NCBI RefSeq assembly: GCF_006716565.1
Contig: NZ_VFPG01000001.1
Span: 5,270,001-5,334,000 of the forward strand
Source of the DNA: Nocardia bhagyanarayanae
GTDB lineage: Bacteria > Actinomycetota > Actinomycetes > Mycobacteriales > Mycobacteriaceae
Length of the DNA stretch: 64,000 nucleotides
Direction: 5' to 3'
Notes under the pieces: model-generated
What the model was told of the DNA's origin: nothing
The model's input: the letters and a program-made list of their open reading frames with translations, nothing else
The model's database searches: none
Program-made: the position numbers and the translations under genes
Part shown: positions 23,379 through 32,546 of the stretch, piece by piece
Position numbering within the stretch: the stretch's first letter is position 1
How the letters are laid out: each line of letters starts with the position of its first letter

Positions 23379-23438
23379 ACGACCATTGTCGTCCCCCGGA
23401 CCGGCGCGGGTGGGCGCTCGGTGATCGACAATGGTGGT

Positions 23439-24530
23439 ATGCCGACGGTGCTGCTCGGCGGCGATGTCATGCTGGGCCGCGGGGTGGATCAGATCCTGCC
23501 GCATCCCGGCGACCCGCTGCTGTGCGAACGGTATGTCCGCGACGCGCGGATGTACGTCGAACTGGCCGAGGAGGCGAACGGCGCGTTCGCCCGTCCGGTG
23601 GATTTCCGGAGGCTGTGGGGCGATGCCCTGCCGCTGCTCGCGCAGGCCGACGCGCGACTGATCAACCTCGAAACCGCCATCACCGCCGACGGGACGTTCG
23701 CACCCGCCAAGGGCATCCACTATCGGATGCGGCCGGACAACATCCCGGTGCTGACCTGCGTCGCGCCGGTCGTCTGCGCGCTGGCCAACAATCATGTGCT
23801 CGATTTCGGCGCGCACGGGCTGACCGACACCCTCGACACCCTCGATGCCGCGGGCGTCGACCACGCCGGAGCGGGAAGGGATCTCGACGGCGCCCGCGCC
23901 CCGGCGACCGCGGATCTCGGCGACGGCAGCCGGGCGGTGATCGTCTCGGTCGCCGCCGGATCGAGCGGGGTGCCGGAATACTGGGCGGCGCGCCACGATC
24001 GGCTCGGACTGTGGCGGATCGGCGAGACGCCGAGCGCCACCGCCGCCGACGAGGTGGCCGCCGCGGTGCTGGCCGCCACCCGTGATCGGGACGTCGCGAT
24101 CGTCTCGATCCACTGGGGACCCAACTGGGGCTACCGCGTGACGCACAGCGAACAGCGCTTCGCGCGCCGGCTGATCGACGCGGGAGTCGATGTGGTGCAC
24201 GGACATTCGGCGCACCATCCGCGACCGATCGAGATCTACCGCGGCAAACCGATTCTGTACGGGTGCGGCGATGTCGTCGACGACTACGAAGGCATCCACG
24301 GTCACGAGAGCTACCGCACCGATCTTCGCCTGCTGTTCCTGGTCGACCTGGATTCCGGAGCGGTGCGGCTGCGCATGATTCCACTGCGGATGCGGCGCAT
24401 GCGCCTGGAAACGGCCGGACCGGACGAGGCGCGGTGGCTGTGCGAGACGATCCGGGAGATCAGCCGCGGGTTCGGCACGCGGGTCGTCGCGCAGCCCGAC
24501 GGCCTCCCGGTGGTGTATCGCGAAGACTGA
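23439..24530 (+). CDS. CapA family (PGA_cap) metallophosphatase-like protein
   Basis: The 363-residue protein has the motifs of the CapA fold: LLGGDVMLGRGVDQ at the N-terminus, LINLETAIT, CALANNHVLDFGAHGL, VSIHWGPNWGYR, and VVHGHSAHHPRPIEIYRGKP near residue 255. It has a calcineurin-like metal centre. CapA proteins take part in poly-gamma-glutamate synthesis or export in bacilli. Here no capBC genes are near and no signal peptide or anchor is visible, so a different hydrolytic role is likely. ATG at 23439 is the natural start; there is no strong ribosome-binding site. Confidence 0.82.
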   Translation: MPTVLLGGDVMLGRGVDQILPHPGDPLLCERYVRDARMYVELAEEANGAFARPVDFRRLWGDALPLLAQADARLINLETAITADGTFAPAKGIHYRMRPDNIPVLTCVAPVVCALANNHVLDFGAHGLTDTLDTLDAAGVDHAGAGRDLDGARAPATADLGDGSRAVIVSVAAGSSGVPEYWAARHDRLGLWRIGETPSATAADEVAAAVLAATRDRDVAIVSIHWGPNWGYRVTHSEQRFARRLIDAGVDVVHGHSAHHPRPIEIYRGKPILYGCGDVVDDYEGIHGHESYRTDLRLLFLVDLDSGAVRLRMIPLRMRRMRLETAGPDEARWLCETIREISRGFGTRVVAQPDGLPVVYRED

Positions 24531-24553
24531 CGAATACCGTTCGGCGGCAAGGA

Positions 24554-27457
24554 CTATCGGCCGGGAATGCCGAGTTCGTTCAGCTGCTGCTGGAGACGAT
24601 CGAGCGCTTCGCGCATGGCGTCGATCTGCGCGTTGAGCTCGGCGAGTTTCGCCTGATCCACCGGTGGCGGAGCCGCCTGAGCCTGGGGCGGTGGCGGCCC
24701 CGGTAGCGGCTGCTGTCCCGGTGGCGGTGGCGCCGCGGGCCCACCGCCGGGCGCGGTGGCGAGCCGGCCCGTTTCGGGGCCGAAGACTTGGACGAGCGCC
24801 TCGGCGATGGTCGGGGCGTAACCGACGAGGACACCGCCGGTGCCGGGTTCGCGATAGCTGACGAGCACCCGGGCCAGCTGCGGGAACGTGGATCCGTTGG
24901 GCGTGTTCGAGATTCGCTCGGTGAACAGCGGTTCGACATAGAGCACGCCGCCGTCGGCGATCGGCAACGTCAGCAGGTTGCCGTATTGGATCCGGTTCGA
25001 GCGCTCCAGCAGTGTCCGCTCGGAGGCGACCCTGGTGTCGGAGATCATCGAGTTCTGGATCTGCTGTGGCCCCTGGGTGAGGGTGTCGGTGGGCAGCTGC
25101 AGGACGGTGATCTTGCCGTAGTTCTCCGGATCGGAGTCCGCGGAGACGTAGGCCGAGAGGAATTCCCTGTTGAACCCGACCATCGCGGTGGCGAGCCGGA
25201 ACGTCGGCTCGGCGCTACCGGGGTCGCCGACCAGGACGTAGAACGGGGGCTGGTGCGGGTTGGTCTCGACGGTGGGATCGCTGGGCACCGACCAGAAAGC
25301 GTTGGTGGTGAAGAACTCTCGTGGTTCGTCCACGTGATATTTGGCCAGCATCTCGCGTTGGATCTTGAACTGGTCCTCCGGGTAGCGGAAGTGCGCGCGC
25401 AACTCGTCGGTGATCGACTCCTCGGGTTCGACCGTGCCTGGGAATACCTTCATCCACGCGGCGAGCACCGGGTCGTCCTGGTCGACCTGATAGAGGGTGA
25501 CGGTGCCGTCGTAGGCGTCGACGGTGGCCTTGATCGAGTTTCGCAGGTAGGAGATGTCGTGCGATCGCCCACCGGTCTCGCCGGGCGGCTCGAGCATGTC
25601 GAGCGAGGTGTGCTTGGCGTAGGGGTAGCCGTCGATGGTGGTGTAGGCGTCGACGATCCAGACGATCCGCCCGTTCACGACCGCGGGATAGGGGTTGTGG
25701 TCGGTCGTCAACCAAGGGGCGACGAGTTCGACGCGGTGGCGCGGATCGCGATTGAAGATGATCTTGGAACCGTCACCGATCGCCTTGGAGAAGATGATGT
25801 TTCGTTCGGCGTAGAAGATGGTGAAGGCCATCCGGTTCAACCAGTTCCCGATCGGCACGCCGCCGGCGCCGGTGTAGGTGTATTTCGTCGCGTCGGTGTC
25901 GTATTCGCGTGGCTCGGTGCCACCGCCGACGATGGCGTAGTCGGGGTCCGACTCGGCGATCACTTCGCCGAAGTAGATGCGCGGCTGATCGACCGGAATC
26001 ACCTGCTGGCCGGAGGCCTGGGAGGCGATGTCGCTCACCGTGTAGATCGGGTATCCGCTGTTGCTGCTCGCGGCGTCGCCCGCGGCCTCACGCACCGCGG
26101 CGTTGACGCGGTTGGCGGGCGCGGCGACGAACCCGTTTCCGTGCGTGTAGACGGTGTGCCGATTGACCCAGTGCCGCTGGTTGCCGCTCAGCGCGTTCGG
26201 CGTCAGCTCGCGGGCGGCGACCACGTAATCGCGCAGTTCCCCGTCGATGCGGTAGCGATCGAGGTCGAGATGCGCGGGAAAGCTGTAGAAGTTCTTCAGC
26301 TGTTGCTGCTGGGTGAAGGTCCGCGAGAGCACATTCGGATCCAGCAGGCGCGCGTTGGCGATCGTGGTCACGTCCGCCGGCACTTCGGGCGGCGGTTTGG
26401 TGCCGATCCCCGGGTAGTCGCGGTATTCGACATGGTCGGCGCCGATTCCGTACGCCTGCCGGGTGGCCGTGATGTTGCGTTCGATGTAGACGCGCTCCAT
26501 GTCGGCGGCGTTCGGGCGAACCGAGAGCTGCTCGACGAGCAGCGGCCAGACCGCGCCGACCAGGATCGAGGACAACAGCAGCAACGCGGCGGCCATCGCC
26601 GGGATGCGCAAGTCACGCACCACGACGGCGGCGAAGACCGCCGCGGCGCAGATGACGGCGATCGCGAACAGGATCAGCCGGGCGGGAAGCACCGCGTTGA
26701 TGTCGGTGTAGCCGGGACCGGCGAAGGTGGGTTCCTTGCTTCGGGTGGACAGCAGCGAGTAGCGGTCCAGCCAGTAGGCGGCCGCCTTCAAAGCGATGAA
26801 TGTGCCTGCCAGCACCGCGAGTTGGACGCGAGCCGCGTGGGTCAACCCGCCGCCGTTCCCGGAAAGGCGCAGGCCGCCGAACAGGTAGTGCGCCGCGAGG
26901 CAGGCGAGGAACGCGAGGACCGTCGCGACGAACAGCCAGTTGACCAGCAGCCGGTAGAAGGGCAGATCGAAGACGTAGAACCCGACATCGTGGCCGAACT
27001 CGGGATCCGTGAGTCCGAACGACCCGCCGTGGACGAACAGCTGAACCGTCACCCATCCCGACTGCCCGATCAGACCGCACAGCAGGCCCAACGCGGCGGC
27101 GATGCCGAGGCCGAACAGCCGCGGCCGCCGCAGCACCGCGGTGCGGTAGGGACGCAGAACATCCTCGTCCCCGGTGGCGGGCAGCACGAGCGGACGGAAC
27201 CGGTACGCCAGCCACATCGCCGCGAACAGCGCGCCGCCGATCAGCAGAGCGACGAGGACGAACAGCGCGAGCCGGGTGAGCAGCACGGTGAGCCAGACGC
27301 CGCGAAAACCGACCTCCCCGAACCACATCCAGCTGACGTACGCGCCGACCAAGCGCGGAACGACGAGCAAGGTGGCGAGCAACAGGGCGGCCGTGATCAC
27401 CAGCACCCGAGTGCTGCGCGGCAACCGCCGCAGGCCGAGACCGTCGCGTGTGCTCAT
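24554..27457 (-). CDS. UPF0182 family large membrane protein
   Basis: The 967-residue protein has seven membrane helices in the first third (starting RVLVITAALLLATLLVVPRL and YVSWMWFGEVGFRGVWLTVL). A large outside domain carries the family segments SVRPNAADMERVYIERNITATR (in parts), YSFPAHLDLDRYRIDGELRDYVV and NRMAFTIFYAERNIIFS. The end is Pro-rich followed by a coiled coil (AELNAQIDAMREALDRLQQQ). It is typical of Mycobacteriales. The function is unknown; it is probably an envelope protein. ATG at 27457 is chosen for the GGGAGAG before it. Confidence 0.88.
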   Translation of the reverse strand: MSTRDGLGLRRLPRSTRVLVITAALLLATLLVVPRLVGAYVSWMWFGEVGFRGVWLTVLLTRLALFVLVALLIGGALFAAMWLAYRFRPLVLPATGDEDVLRPYRTAVLRRPRLFGLGIAAALGLLCGLIGQSGWVTVQLFVHGGSFGLTDPEFGHDVGFYVFDLPFYRLLVNWLFVATVLAFLACLAAHYLFGGLRLSGNGGGLTHAARVQLAVLAGTFIALKAAAYWLDRYSLLSTRSKEPTFAGPGYTDINAVLPARLILFAIAVICAAAVFAAVVVRDLRIPAMAAALLLLSSILVGAVWPLLVEQLSVRPNAADMERVYIERNITATRQAYGIGADHVEYRDYPGIGTKPPPEVPADVTTIANARLLDPNVLSRTFTQQQQLKNFYSFPAHLDLDRYRIDGELRDYVVAARELTPNALSGNQRHWVNRHTVYTHGNGFVAAPANRVNAAVREAAGDAASSNSGYPIYTVSDIASQASGQQVIPVDQPRIYFGEVIAESDPDYAIVGGGTEPREYDTDATKYTYTGAGGVPIGNWLNRMAFTIFYAERNIIFSKAIGDGSKIIFNRDPRHRVELVAPWLTTDHNPYPAVVNGRIVWIVDAYTTIDGYPYAKHTSLDMLEPPGETGGRSHDISYLRNSIKATVDAYDGTVTLYQVDQDDPVLAAWMKVFPGTVEPEESITDELRAHFRYPEDQFKIQREMLAKYHVDEPREFFTTNAFWSVPSDPTVETNPHQPPFYVLVGDPGSAEPTFRLATAMVGFNREFLSAYVSADSDPENYGKITVLQLPTDTLTQGPQQIQNSMISDTRVASERTLLERSNRIQYGNLLTLPIADGGVLYVEPLFTERISNTPNGSTFPQLARVLVSYREPGTGGVLVGYAPTIAEALVQVFGPETGRLATAPGGGPAAPPPPGQQPLPGPPPPQAQAAPPPVDQAKLAELNAQIDAMREALDRLQQQLNELGIPGR

Positions 27458-27596
27458 CACCCACTCTCCCGTGGTCGCGCAGGCCGAGATCAGGCACGGC
27501 CGACGCGAGACCGTCTGGCCCGAGTCTACCGGCGCTGCCGCCAGAATTAGCGGGAGCTCGAGGCATAGCCTCAGGTCAGCGCGGTAACCTACCCAC

Positions 27597-28757
27597 ATGG
27601 ACGTGGACTCGTCTACGGTCGGGGTCGAAGAGGAATTCCTCCTCGCCGATCCGCGCACCGGCGCGCCTACCGCCAAGAACGACGCGGTCGCCCGGACCGC
27701 CGAGGACCTCGGGCTGGACCTACAGCTGGAGCTGACGCGCTGTCAGATCGAGACGAACACCCGCGTCCACACCCGCACCGGCGAACTCGCCCAACAGCTG
27801 CGCGATCTGCGCCGCGGCGTCGCCTCCTGCGCCGAGATGAACGATGCCCGCCTGCTCGCCGTGGCGATCCCGCCGACGGTCCCGCTGCACTACCCGGTCA
27901 CCGACACCCCGCGCTATCGCCGCATCGCCGACGGTTTCGGGATGCTCGCCCACGAGCAGGGTCTGTGCGGCTGCCATGTGCACGTCGCCGTACCCGATCG
28001 CGAGACCGCCGTGCAGGTGAGCAACTACCTGCGGCCGTGGCTGCCGCTGTTTCTCGCGCTGACCGCCAATTCGGCGATCTACCGCGGCGTGGAGACCGGA
28101 TACAAGAGCTGGCGCAATATCCTGTGGCGACGCTGGCCCAGCGCGGGGCCGCCGCCCTACTTCGGTTGCGCGGACGACTACGACGATCTGGTCGCGATGA
28201 TGCTGTCCAGCGGCATCATGCTCGACGAGAAGATGGTCTATTGGGACGTGCGCCGGTCGATCACCTATCCGACCGTGGAGATCCGGGTCAGCGATGTGCC
28301 CGCGACGGTGGCCGAGACGACCCTGCTCGCCACGCTGGTGCGCGCGACGGTGATCATGGCGCGTCAGTCGCTGGACGAGGGCAGAACGGCCCCGCCCGTC
28401 GCCGCGGAGATGCTGCGGGCGGCCTATTGGAAAGCGGCGCGCAGCGGCATCGACGGCGACGCGGTCGCGCCGATGGACGGTCGCGTGCTGCCCGCCCGCG
28501 AGCTGCTGGCCGAACTGGTGGAATACGTCGAGCCCGCACTGAAGGAACTCGGCGATCGCGAGTTCGTCGCCGACACCATCGCCGCCGTGCTCGAGCGCGG
28601 CAACGGCGCGACGCGTCAGCTGCGCGCCTTCCGTGCGGGCGGTGACGTCGCCGCGGTGGTCGCCGAACTGTCCGAGGCCACCCTGGAGGGCTGTGCGCTG
28701 CCCGAGGAGCCGCCGCTCGGTTTCGGTGAGGCGGGCGCGGGTAGTCCGCTCAGGTAA
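27597..28757 (+). CDS. YbdK-type carboxylate-amine ligase (glutamate-cysteine ligase-like)
   Basis: The 386-residue protein belongs to the GCS2/YbdK family: STVGVEEEFLLADPRTG at the N-terminus (Glu residues bind Mg-ATP), LELTRCQIETNTRVHT, GCHVHVAVPDRE, and YPTVEIRVSDVPATV near the C-terminal third. E. coli YbdK has weak glutamate-cysteine ligase activity. In actinomycetes, which use mycothiol, the true substrate is open. A -10-like TAACCT at 27585-27590 ends six bases before the ATG and no ribosome-binding site is seen, so the mRNA may be leaderless. Confidence 0.85.
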   Translation: MDVDSSTVGVEEEFLLADPRTGAPTAKNDAVARTAEDLGLDLQLELTRCQIETNTRVHTRTGELAQQLRDLRRGVASCAEMNDARLLAVAIPPTVPLHYPVTDTPRYRRIADGFGMLAHEQGLCGCHVHVAVPDRETAVQVSNYLRPWLPLFLALTANSAIYRGVETGYKSWRNILWRRWPSAGPPPYFGCADDYDDLVAMMLSSGIMLDEKMVYWDVRRSITYPTVEIRVSDVPATVAETTLLATLVRATVIMARQSLDEGRTAPPVAAEMLRAAYWKAARSGIDGDAVAPMDGRVLPARELLAELVEYVEPALKELGDREFVADTIAAVLERGNGATRQLRAFRAGGDVAAVVAELSEATLEGCALPEEPPLGFGEAGAGSPLR

Positions 28758-28786
28758 TTGCCGATCGTCGGCGAAGGGAGCCGCTG

Positions 28787-29413
28787 ATGGCTGCCGGGAA
28801 AGCCAAGGGCGCTGAGGAATTCGTCCCAGCGGGAGCGGATCTGGAAACCCTGCGCGCCGCCTCGTGCGGTTGTCAGGGCTGCGAGCTGTACCACGACGCG
28901 ACGCAGACCGTGTTCGGCGAGGGGCCCGCGGACGCGTCCGTCTTCGTGGTCGGCGAACAGCCCGGCGACCGCGAGGACATCGAGGGACACCCCTTCGTCG
29001 GTCCCGCGGGCCGGTTGCTGGACAAAGCGCTCGAGGAAGTCGGCATCGACCGCGACACCGTCTACGTGACGAACGCGGTCAAGCACTTCAAATTCGAGGA
29101 GCGCGGCAAACGCCGGATCCACAAGACGCCGGGACGCACCGAGGTGGTCGCCTGCACGCCGTGGCTGACCGCCGAACTGGACGCCATCCACCCGGAGCTC
29201 GTGGTGTGTCTCGGCGCGGTCGCCGCCAAGGCGGTGCTCGGCCCCTCGTTCAAGGTGAGCGAGGAGCGCGGCAACGTGGTGTTCTCCGACGATTACCGGG
29301 TCGTCGCGACGGTGCACCCGTCGGCGGTGCTGCGCGCACCCGACCGCGACGCGGCCTACAAGGGATTCGTCGAGGATCTGCGCGCGGTGCGCGCCGCGAT
29401 GGACGCGAGCTGA
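28787..29413 (+). CDS. udgX: UdgX-family uracil-DNA glycosylase
   Basis: The 208-residue protein has the UdgX version of uracil-DNA glycosylase motifs: GEQPGDREDIEGHPFVGPAG (motif A and the pocket), and the R-loop KRRIHKTP near residue 107, which is diagnostic for UdgX. Its His forms a covalent bond with the abasic sugar in the M. smegmatis enzyme. The C-terminal motif is VHPSAVLRAPDRD. Cys residues at CGCQGCELY, ACTPW and VVCLG fit the 4Fe-4S cluster. It removes uracil from DNA and stays bound. GAAGGGAG precedes the ATG. It begins 29 bp after the YbdK-like gene. Confidence 0.92.
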   Translation: MAAGKAKGAEEFVPAGADLETLRAASCGCQGCELYHDATQTVFGEGPADASVFVVGEQPGDREDIEGHPFVGPAGRLLDKALEEVGIDRDTVYVTNAVKHFKFEERGKRRIHKTPGRTEVVACTPWLTAELDAIHPELVVCLGAVAAKAVLGPSFKVSEERGNVVFSDDYRVVATVHPSAVLRAPDRDAAYKGFVEDLRAVRAAMDAS

Positions 29414-29441
29414 GCGGCGGGCCGCTTCCGGCCCGCCGCTC
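29412..29441. terminator. Bidirectional terminator between udgX and the Cys-rich gene
   Basis: A perfect 12-bp stem (29412-29423 with 29430-29441) has the loop GCTTCC. It overlaps the udgX stop codon and lies 15 bp past the end of the convergent gene. No T-run follows. Confidence 0.7.
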
Positions 29442-29456
29442 GACCCGCCTGCTGCC

Positions 29457-29690
29457 TCAGATGTGGTCGACGAGAGCCCGGTGACCTGCCTGGTGGGCGC
29501 AGTGCGCGCAGCAGTAGATCTGCTCGCCCGCCTGCACGCCGTGGCCGAGAATCCGGCACGAACAGTGCTCGCAGGTCGGCGCCAGCGCGCTGACCGCGCA
29601 TTCGAAGCTGTCGAATGTCGCCGATGAGCCGTTTCGGGTGACCGTGAACGTCTTCTCGTAATCGTTGCCGCAGGTATCGCATACCGGCAT
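29457..29690 (-). CDS. Cys-rich small protein, prokaryotic metallothionein-like
   Basis: The 77-residue protein has nine Cys in pairs: MPVCDTCGNDYEKTF, FDSFECAV, CEHCSCRILGHG and IYCCAHCAHQAG. The second half resembles bacterial SmtA-type metallothioneins (CxxCxC then YCCxxC); the first half looks like a small zinc finger. It probably binds zinc and may buffer or sense it, or hold a structural site. AAGGAGG is an excellent ribosome-binding site before ATG 29690. A SigF-type promoter lies 50 bp upstream, which suggests stress induction. Confidence 0.72.
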   Translation of the reverse strand: MPVCDTCGNDYEKTFTVTRNGSSATFDSFECAVSALAPTCEHCSCRILGHGVQAGEQIYCCAHCAHQAGHRALVDHI

Positions 29691-29739
29691 CGAACTCGCC
29701 TCCTTGGGTGTCGTGGTTCCGGCGTGATCTGCTGGCGCG

Positions 29740-29764
29740 GTACCCGAGGTTGCCACGGCGAAAC
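29740..29764 (-). promoter_or_regulatory. SigF-type promoter for the Cys-rich gene
   Basis: On the minus strand GTTT is followed by exactly 15 bp and GGGTAC. It lies 50 bp upstream of the ATG at 29690. It matches the GTTT-N15/16-GGGTA pattern seen before rsbW-sigF. Confidence 0.55.
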
Positions 29765-29788
29765 CGCCGAACCTGGTAGGAAGGTTTG

Positions 29789-30181
29789 GTGAGCCCAGAC
29801 GATTCCGATGCGGACAAAGTGATCGAACTGGCGGGCAAGGTCTTCGACCTGGCGCGTCACGGCGACGCCGACGCGCTGGCCGCTTACGTCGACGCCGGAG
29901 TACCCGCGGACCTCACCAACGACAACGGCGACACGCTCGTCATGCTCGCCGCCTACCACGGCCACCGCGACGCGGTCGCGGTGCTGCTGGTGCGCGGCGC
30001 CGACCCCAACCGGGCCAACGACAAGGGCCAGACGCCACTGGCGGGCGCGGTGTTCAAGGGCGAGGACGAGATCGTCCGCCTGCTGGTCGCGGCGGGCGCC
30101 GATCCCGACGCGGGCACCCCGTCGGCACGCGACGCGGCCGCCATGTTCGGCAAGACGGAGCTGCTCGACGCGCTGAACTGA
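29789..30181 (+). CDS. Ankyrin repeat protein
   Basis: The 130-residue protein has three to four ankyrin repeats: ALAAYVDAGVPADLTNDNGD, TLVMLAAYHGHRDAVAVLLV (about 40-72), RGADPNRANDKGQTPLAGAV and IVRLLVAAGADPDAGTPSAR. Such short bacterial ankyrin proteins act as protein-binding scaffolds, sometimes for catalase as in Pseudomonas AnkB; no partner is clear here. GTG at 29789 with AGGAAGG upstream is preferred over the adjacent TTG. It is divergent from the Cys-rich gene. Confidence 0.85.
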   Translation: MSPDDSDADKVIELAGKVFDLARHGDADALAAYVDAGVPADLTNDNGDTLVMLAAYHGHRDAVAVLLVRGADPNRANDKGQTPLAGAVFKGEDEIVRLLVAAGADPDAGTPSARDAAAMFGKTELLDALN

Positions 30182-30248
30182 GCCGGGCGGAATTTCCGCG
30201 GCCGACCCCGGGTTGGCCGTGGTGCAACCGCGACCGGACAGGATCGAG

Positions 30249-30662
30249 ATGAGCGATTTCAACGCACAGGTGATCGAGGAATTCCGCGCCAACGGCGGCC
30301 GCGTCGGCGGCATGTTCGAGGGCAGGACCAACATGGTTCTGATCACCACCACCGGGGCGAGGACCGGACGACAGGTCACCAACCCGCTGGTCTACCTGCC
30401 CGACGGTGACCGGATGGTGCTCGTCGCGTCCAACGGCGGCGCCGACCGGCATCCCGCCTGGTATCACAATCTGCGCGCGAAACCGGAACTCACCGTCGAG
30501 GTCGGCACCGAGAAGTTCGATGCCACGGCGGAATTCGTGACCGGCGCGGAACGCGATGAACTCTACGACCGGATGGTCGAGCTGATGCCCGCCTTCGGCG
30601 ACTACCGCGCCAAGACCAGCCGCGTGATCCCGGTGATCGCGGTCCAGCGCGGCGACGGCTGA
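30249..30662 (+). CDS. F420-dependent nitroreductase (DDN-like) family protein
   Basis: The 137-residue protein is a split-barrel flavin fold of the DDN/DUF385 group: NMVLITTTGARTGRQVTNPL, YLPDGDRMVLVASNGGADRHPAWYHNL (in parts), then PELTVEVGTEKFDATAEFV. In mycobacteria, members bind coenzyme F420 and reduce quinones or nitro compounds. The ATG at 30249 matches family N-termini; the longer frame is unlikely. It converges closely with the next gene (stops 30662 and 30664). Confidence 0.85.
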   Translation: MSDFNAQVIEEFRANGGRVGGMFEGRTNMVLITTTGARTGRQVTNPLVYLPDGDRMVLVASNGGADRHPAWYHNLRAKPELTVEVGTEKFDATAEFVTGAERDELYDRMVELMPAFGDYRAKTSRVIPVIAVQRGDG

Positions 30663-30663
30663 C

Positions 30664-32037
30664 TCAGCCGCGCCGCCGCACCTCCGTCATCGCCTTGCGG
30701 GCCGCGACCAGCACCGGATCCCACACGGGCGAGAACGGCGGCGCGTAACCGAGATCCAGGGCGGTCATCTGCTCGACCGTCATCCGGGCGGTGAGCGCGA
30801 CCGCGGCGATGTCGACCCGCTTGCCCGCGCCCTCGCGACCCACGATCTGCGTACCGAGCAACCGCCCGGTGCGCCGCTCGGCCAGCATCTTCACCGTCAT
30901 GGGCGCGGGCTCGGGGTAATAGCCCGCGCGGCTGGTGGATTCGATCGTGACGGTCACGTACTGCAAGCCCGCCGCGTGCGCGTCCTTCTCACGCAGACCG
31001 GTCCTTGCCACCTCGAGATCGCAGACCTTGCTCACGGCGGTGCCGACCACCCCGGGGAAGGTCGCGTAGCCGCCGCCGATGTTCGCGCCGATGATCTGGC
31101 CGTGCTTGTTGGCATGGGTGCCGAGCGCGATGTGCCGCAGACGGCCGGAGACCAGATCGAGCACCTCCACGCAGTCGCCGCCTGCCCAGATGTTCTCGTG
31201 GCCGTGCACCCGCATGGACAGGTCGGTCACGAGACCGCCGTATTCGCCGAGCGGCAGACCCGCGGCGCGAGCCAGCGCGGTTTCGGGGCGGACACCGATG
31301 CCGAGCACCACGACGTCGGCCGGATATTCCCCGTCGGCGGTGGCGACGGCGCGGACACGGCCGCTGTCGTCGGTGCGTATCTCGGTCACCTCCGCATCGC
31401 TGACGATCTCGATTCCCAAGCCGCACATCGCCGTTCGGACCAGCGCACCCATATCCGGGTCGAGCGTCGACATCGGCTCGGCGCCGCGATGGAGGACCGT
31501 CACCTGGTAGCCGCGATTGATCAGCGCCTCCGCCATCTCCACGCCGATGTAGCCCGCCCCCACGACGACCGCCCGCTTGCCCTCCGTCGTGACGAGCGTG
31601 TCGATGAGCGCCTGCCCGTCGTCGAGGGTCTGCACGCCGTGCACGCCCTCGGCGTCGATGCCGGGCAGCGGGGGCCGGATCGGACGCGCGCCGGTGGCGA
31701 TCACGAGTTGGTCGTAGCCGGTCCACGATTCGGCGCCGGAGCCGAGGTCACGGCTGCGCACCCGGCGTCCAGCGACATCGATCTCGAGCACCTCGGTGCG
31801 CAGGCGCAGATCGATGTCGCGGGCGCGGTGTTCCTCGGGGGTGCGCGCGATCAGCGAATCGCGTTCGGAGACAAGCCCGCCGACCCAGTACGGGATCCCG
31901 CACGCGGAGTAGGAAGTGAAGCAGCCGCGCTCGAACACGACGATCTCCAGGTCCCGCGGACCGGCCATGCGGCAGGCTTGCGAGGCGGCCGACATGCCCG
32001 TCGCGTCGGCGCCGATGACAACGAGACGTTCGATCAT
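30664..32037 (-). CDS. FAD/NAD-dependent oxidoreductase of the CoA-disulfide reductase group
   Basis: The 457-residue protein has two dinucleotide folds (LVVIGADATGMSAASQA at the N-terminus; AVVVGAGYIGVEMAEALINR near residue 155) and a C-terminal dimerisation domain (PFSPVWDPVLVAARKA). The single redox Cys lies in SYSACGIPYW near residue 43, as in CoA-disulfide reductase and NADH oxidase/persulfide reductase enzymes. IWAGGDCVEV completes the FAD site. The natural substrate may be CoA disulfide, a persulfide or oxygen. ATG at 32037 or GTG at 32046 may start it; neither has a clear ribosome-binding site. Confidence 0.83.
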   Translation of the reverse strand: MIERLVVIGADATGMSAASQACRMAGPRDLEIVVFERGCFTSYSACGIPYWVGGLVSERDSLIARTPEEHRARDIDLRLRTEVLEIDVAGRRVRSRDLGSGAESWTGYDQLVIATGARPIRPPLPGIDAEGVHGVQTLDDGQALIDTLVTTEGKRAVVVGAGYIGVEMAEALINRGYQVTVLHRGAEPMSTLDPDMGALVRTAMCGLGIEIVSDAEVTEIRTDDSGRVRAVATADGEYPADVVVLGIGVRPETALARAAGLPLGEYGGLVTDLSMRVHGHENIWAGGDCVEVLDLVSGRLRHIALGTHANKHGQIIGANIGGGYATFPGVVGTAVSKVCDLEVARTGLREKDAHAAGLQYVTVTIESTSRAGYYPEPAPMTVKMLAERRTGRLLGTQIVGREGAGKRVDIAAVALTARMTVEQMTALDLGYAPPFSPVWDPVLVAARKAMTEVRRRG

Positions 32038-32213
32038 GACGATCACGCTACGTGGCGGACCGTCGCGGGCGCGCGAGGTGTCGGCGCGCTTGCGGGTCGG
32101 ATTCGGGTGCGATAAGTTGCCCGTCGCTGGGGGCGGGGTCGTCCACGCGAGGCCGCCGCCGGGGGTCGTCGCGGGTCGTCCGGCTTCGCCCGGACGAAAC
32201 AGGGGTGGTGACG

Positions 32214-32546
32214 ATGGGTAGCGTACGAGAACTTCTCGCGGGGGTGGGAATTCCGCTGCTGGTGTTCGCGGCGGTGTCGTTCGTGCTGGCCGCGAGCTGG
32301 CGACTGGCGAATCCGCCGTCCGCAGATGCCGACCCGGCCGGGCGCTGGGACCGCAAACTCACCGATCTCGGCCTGGTGCTCGCGGCGGTCGGCGTCGTCG
32401 CCTCGGTGGCCGGGTTGGTTCCGGTGCGCTCCCCCGGCGGCGGCGAGCCGAGCAGTTCTTGCTCGGCCGGTGCGGCGACGCTCGGTTGGGAGCACCGGTC
32501 GACGGATGCGTGCACCCGTGCCGAGGGCAGCGATCCGGACCGCTGA
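32214..32546 (+). CDS. Small hypothetical membrane protein
   Basis: The 110-residue protein has two membrane helices (GIPLLVFAAVSFVLAASW and LGLVLAAVGVVASVAGLV) joined by a polar loop (PPSADADPAGRWDRKL). A tail contains two Cys (SSCSAGAA, DACTRAEG), possibly outside the membrane. It was not recognised. ATG at 32214 is the start; GGGGTGG lies upstream. It is divergent from the flavoprotein gene. Position does not suggest a role. Confidence 0.55.
   Translation: MGSVRELLAGVGIPLLVFAAVSFVLAASWRLANPPSADADPAGRWDRKLTDLGLVLAAVGVVASVAGLVPVRSPGGGEPSSSCSAGAATLGWEHRSTDACTRAEGSDPDR

Noticed and set aside
23439..24530. CapA-like protein as part of a poly-gamma-glutamate capsule locus
   Set aside because: No capB or capC homologue in the window and no membrane anchor. 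The fold alone does not show capsule synthesis.
24788..27550. A plus-strand open frame of about 920 codons
   Set aside because: It lies antisense to the UPF0182 gene, which has clear family motifs and membrane helices. The frame is a shadow.
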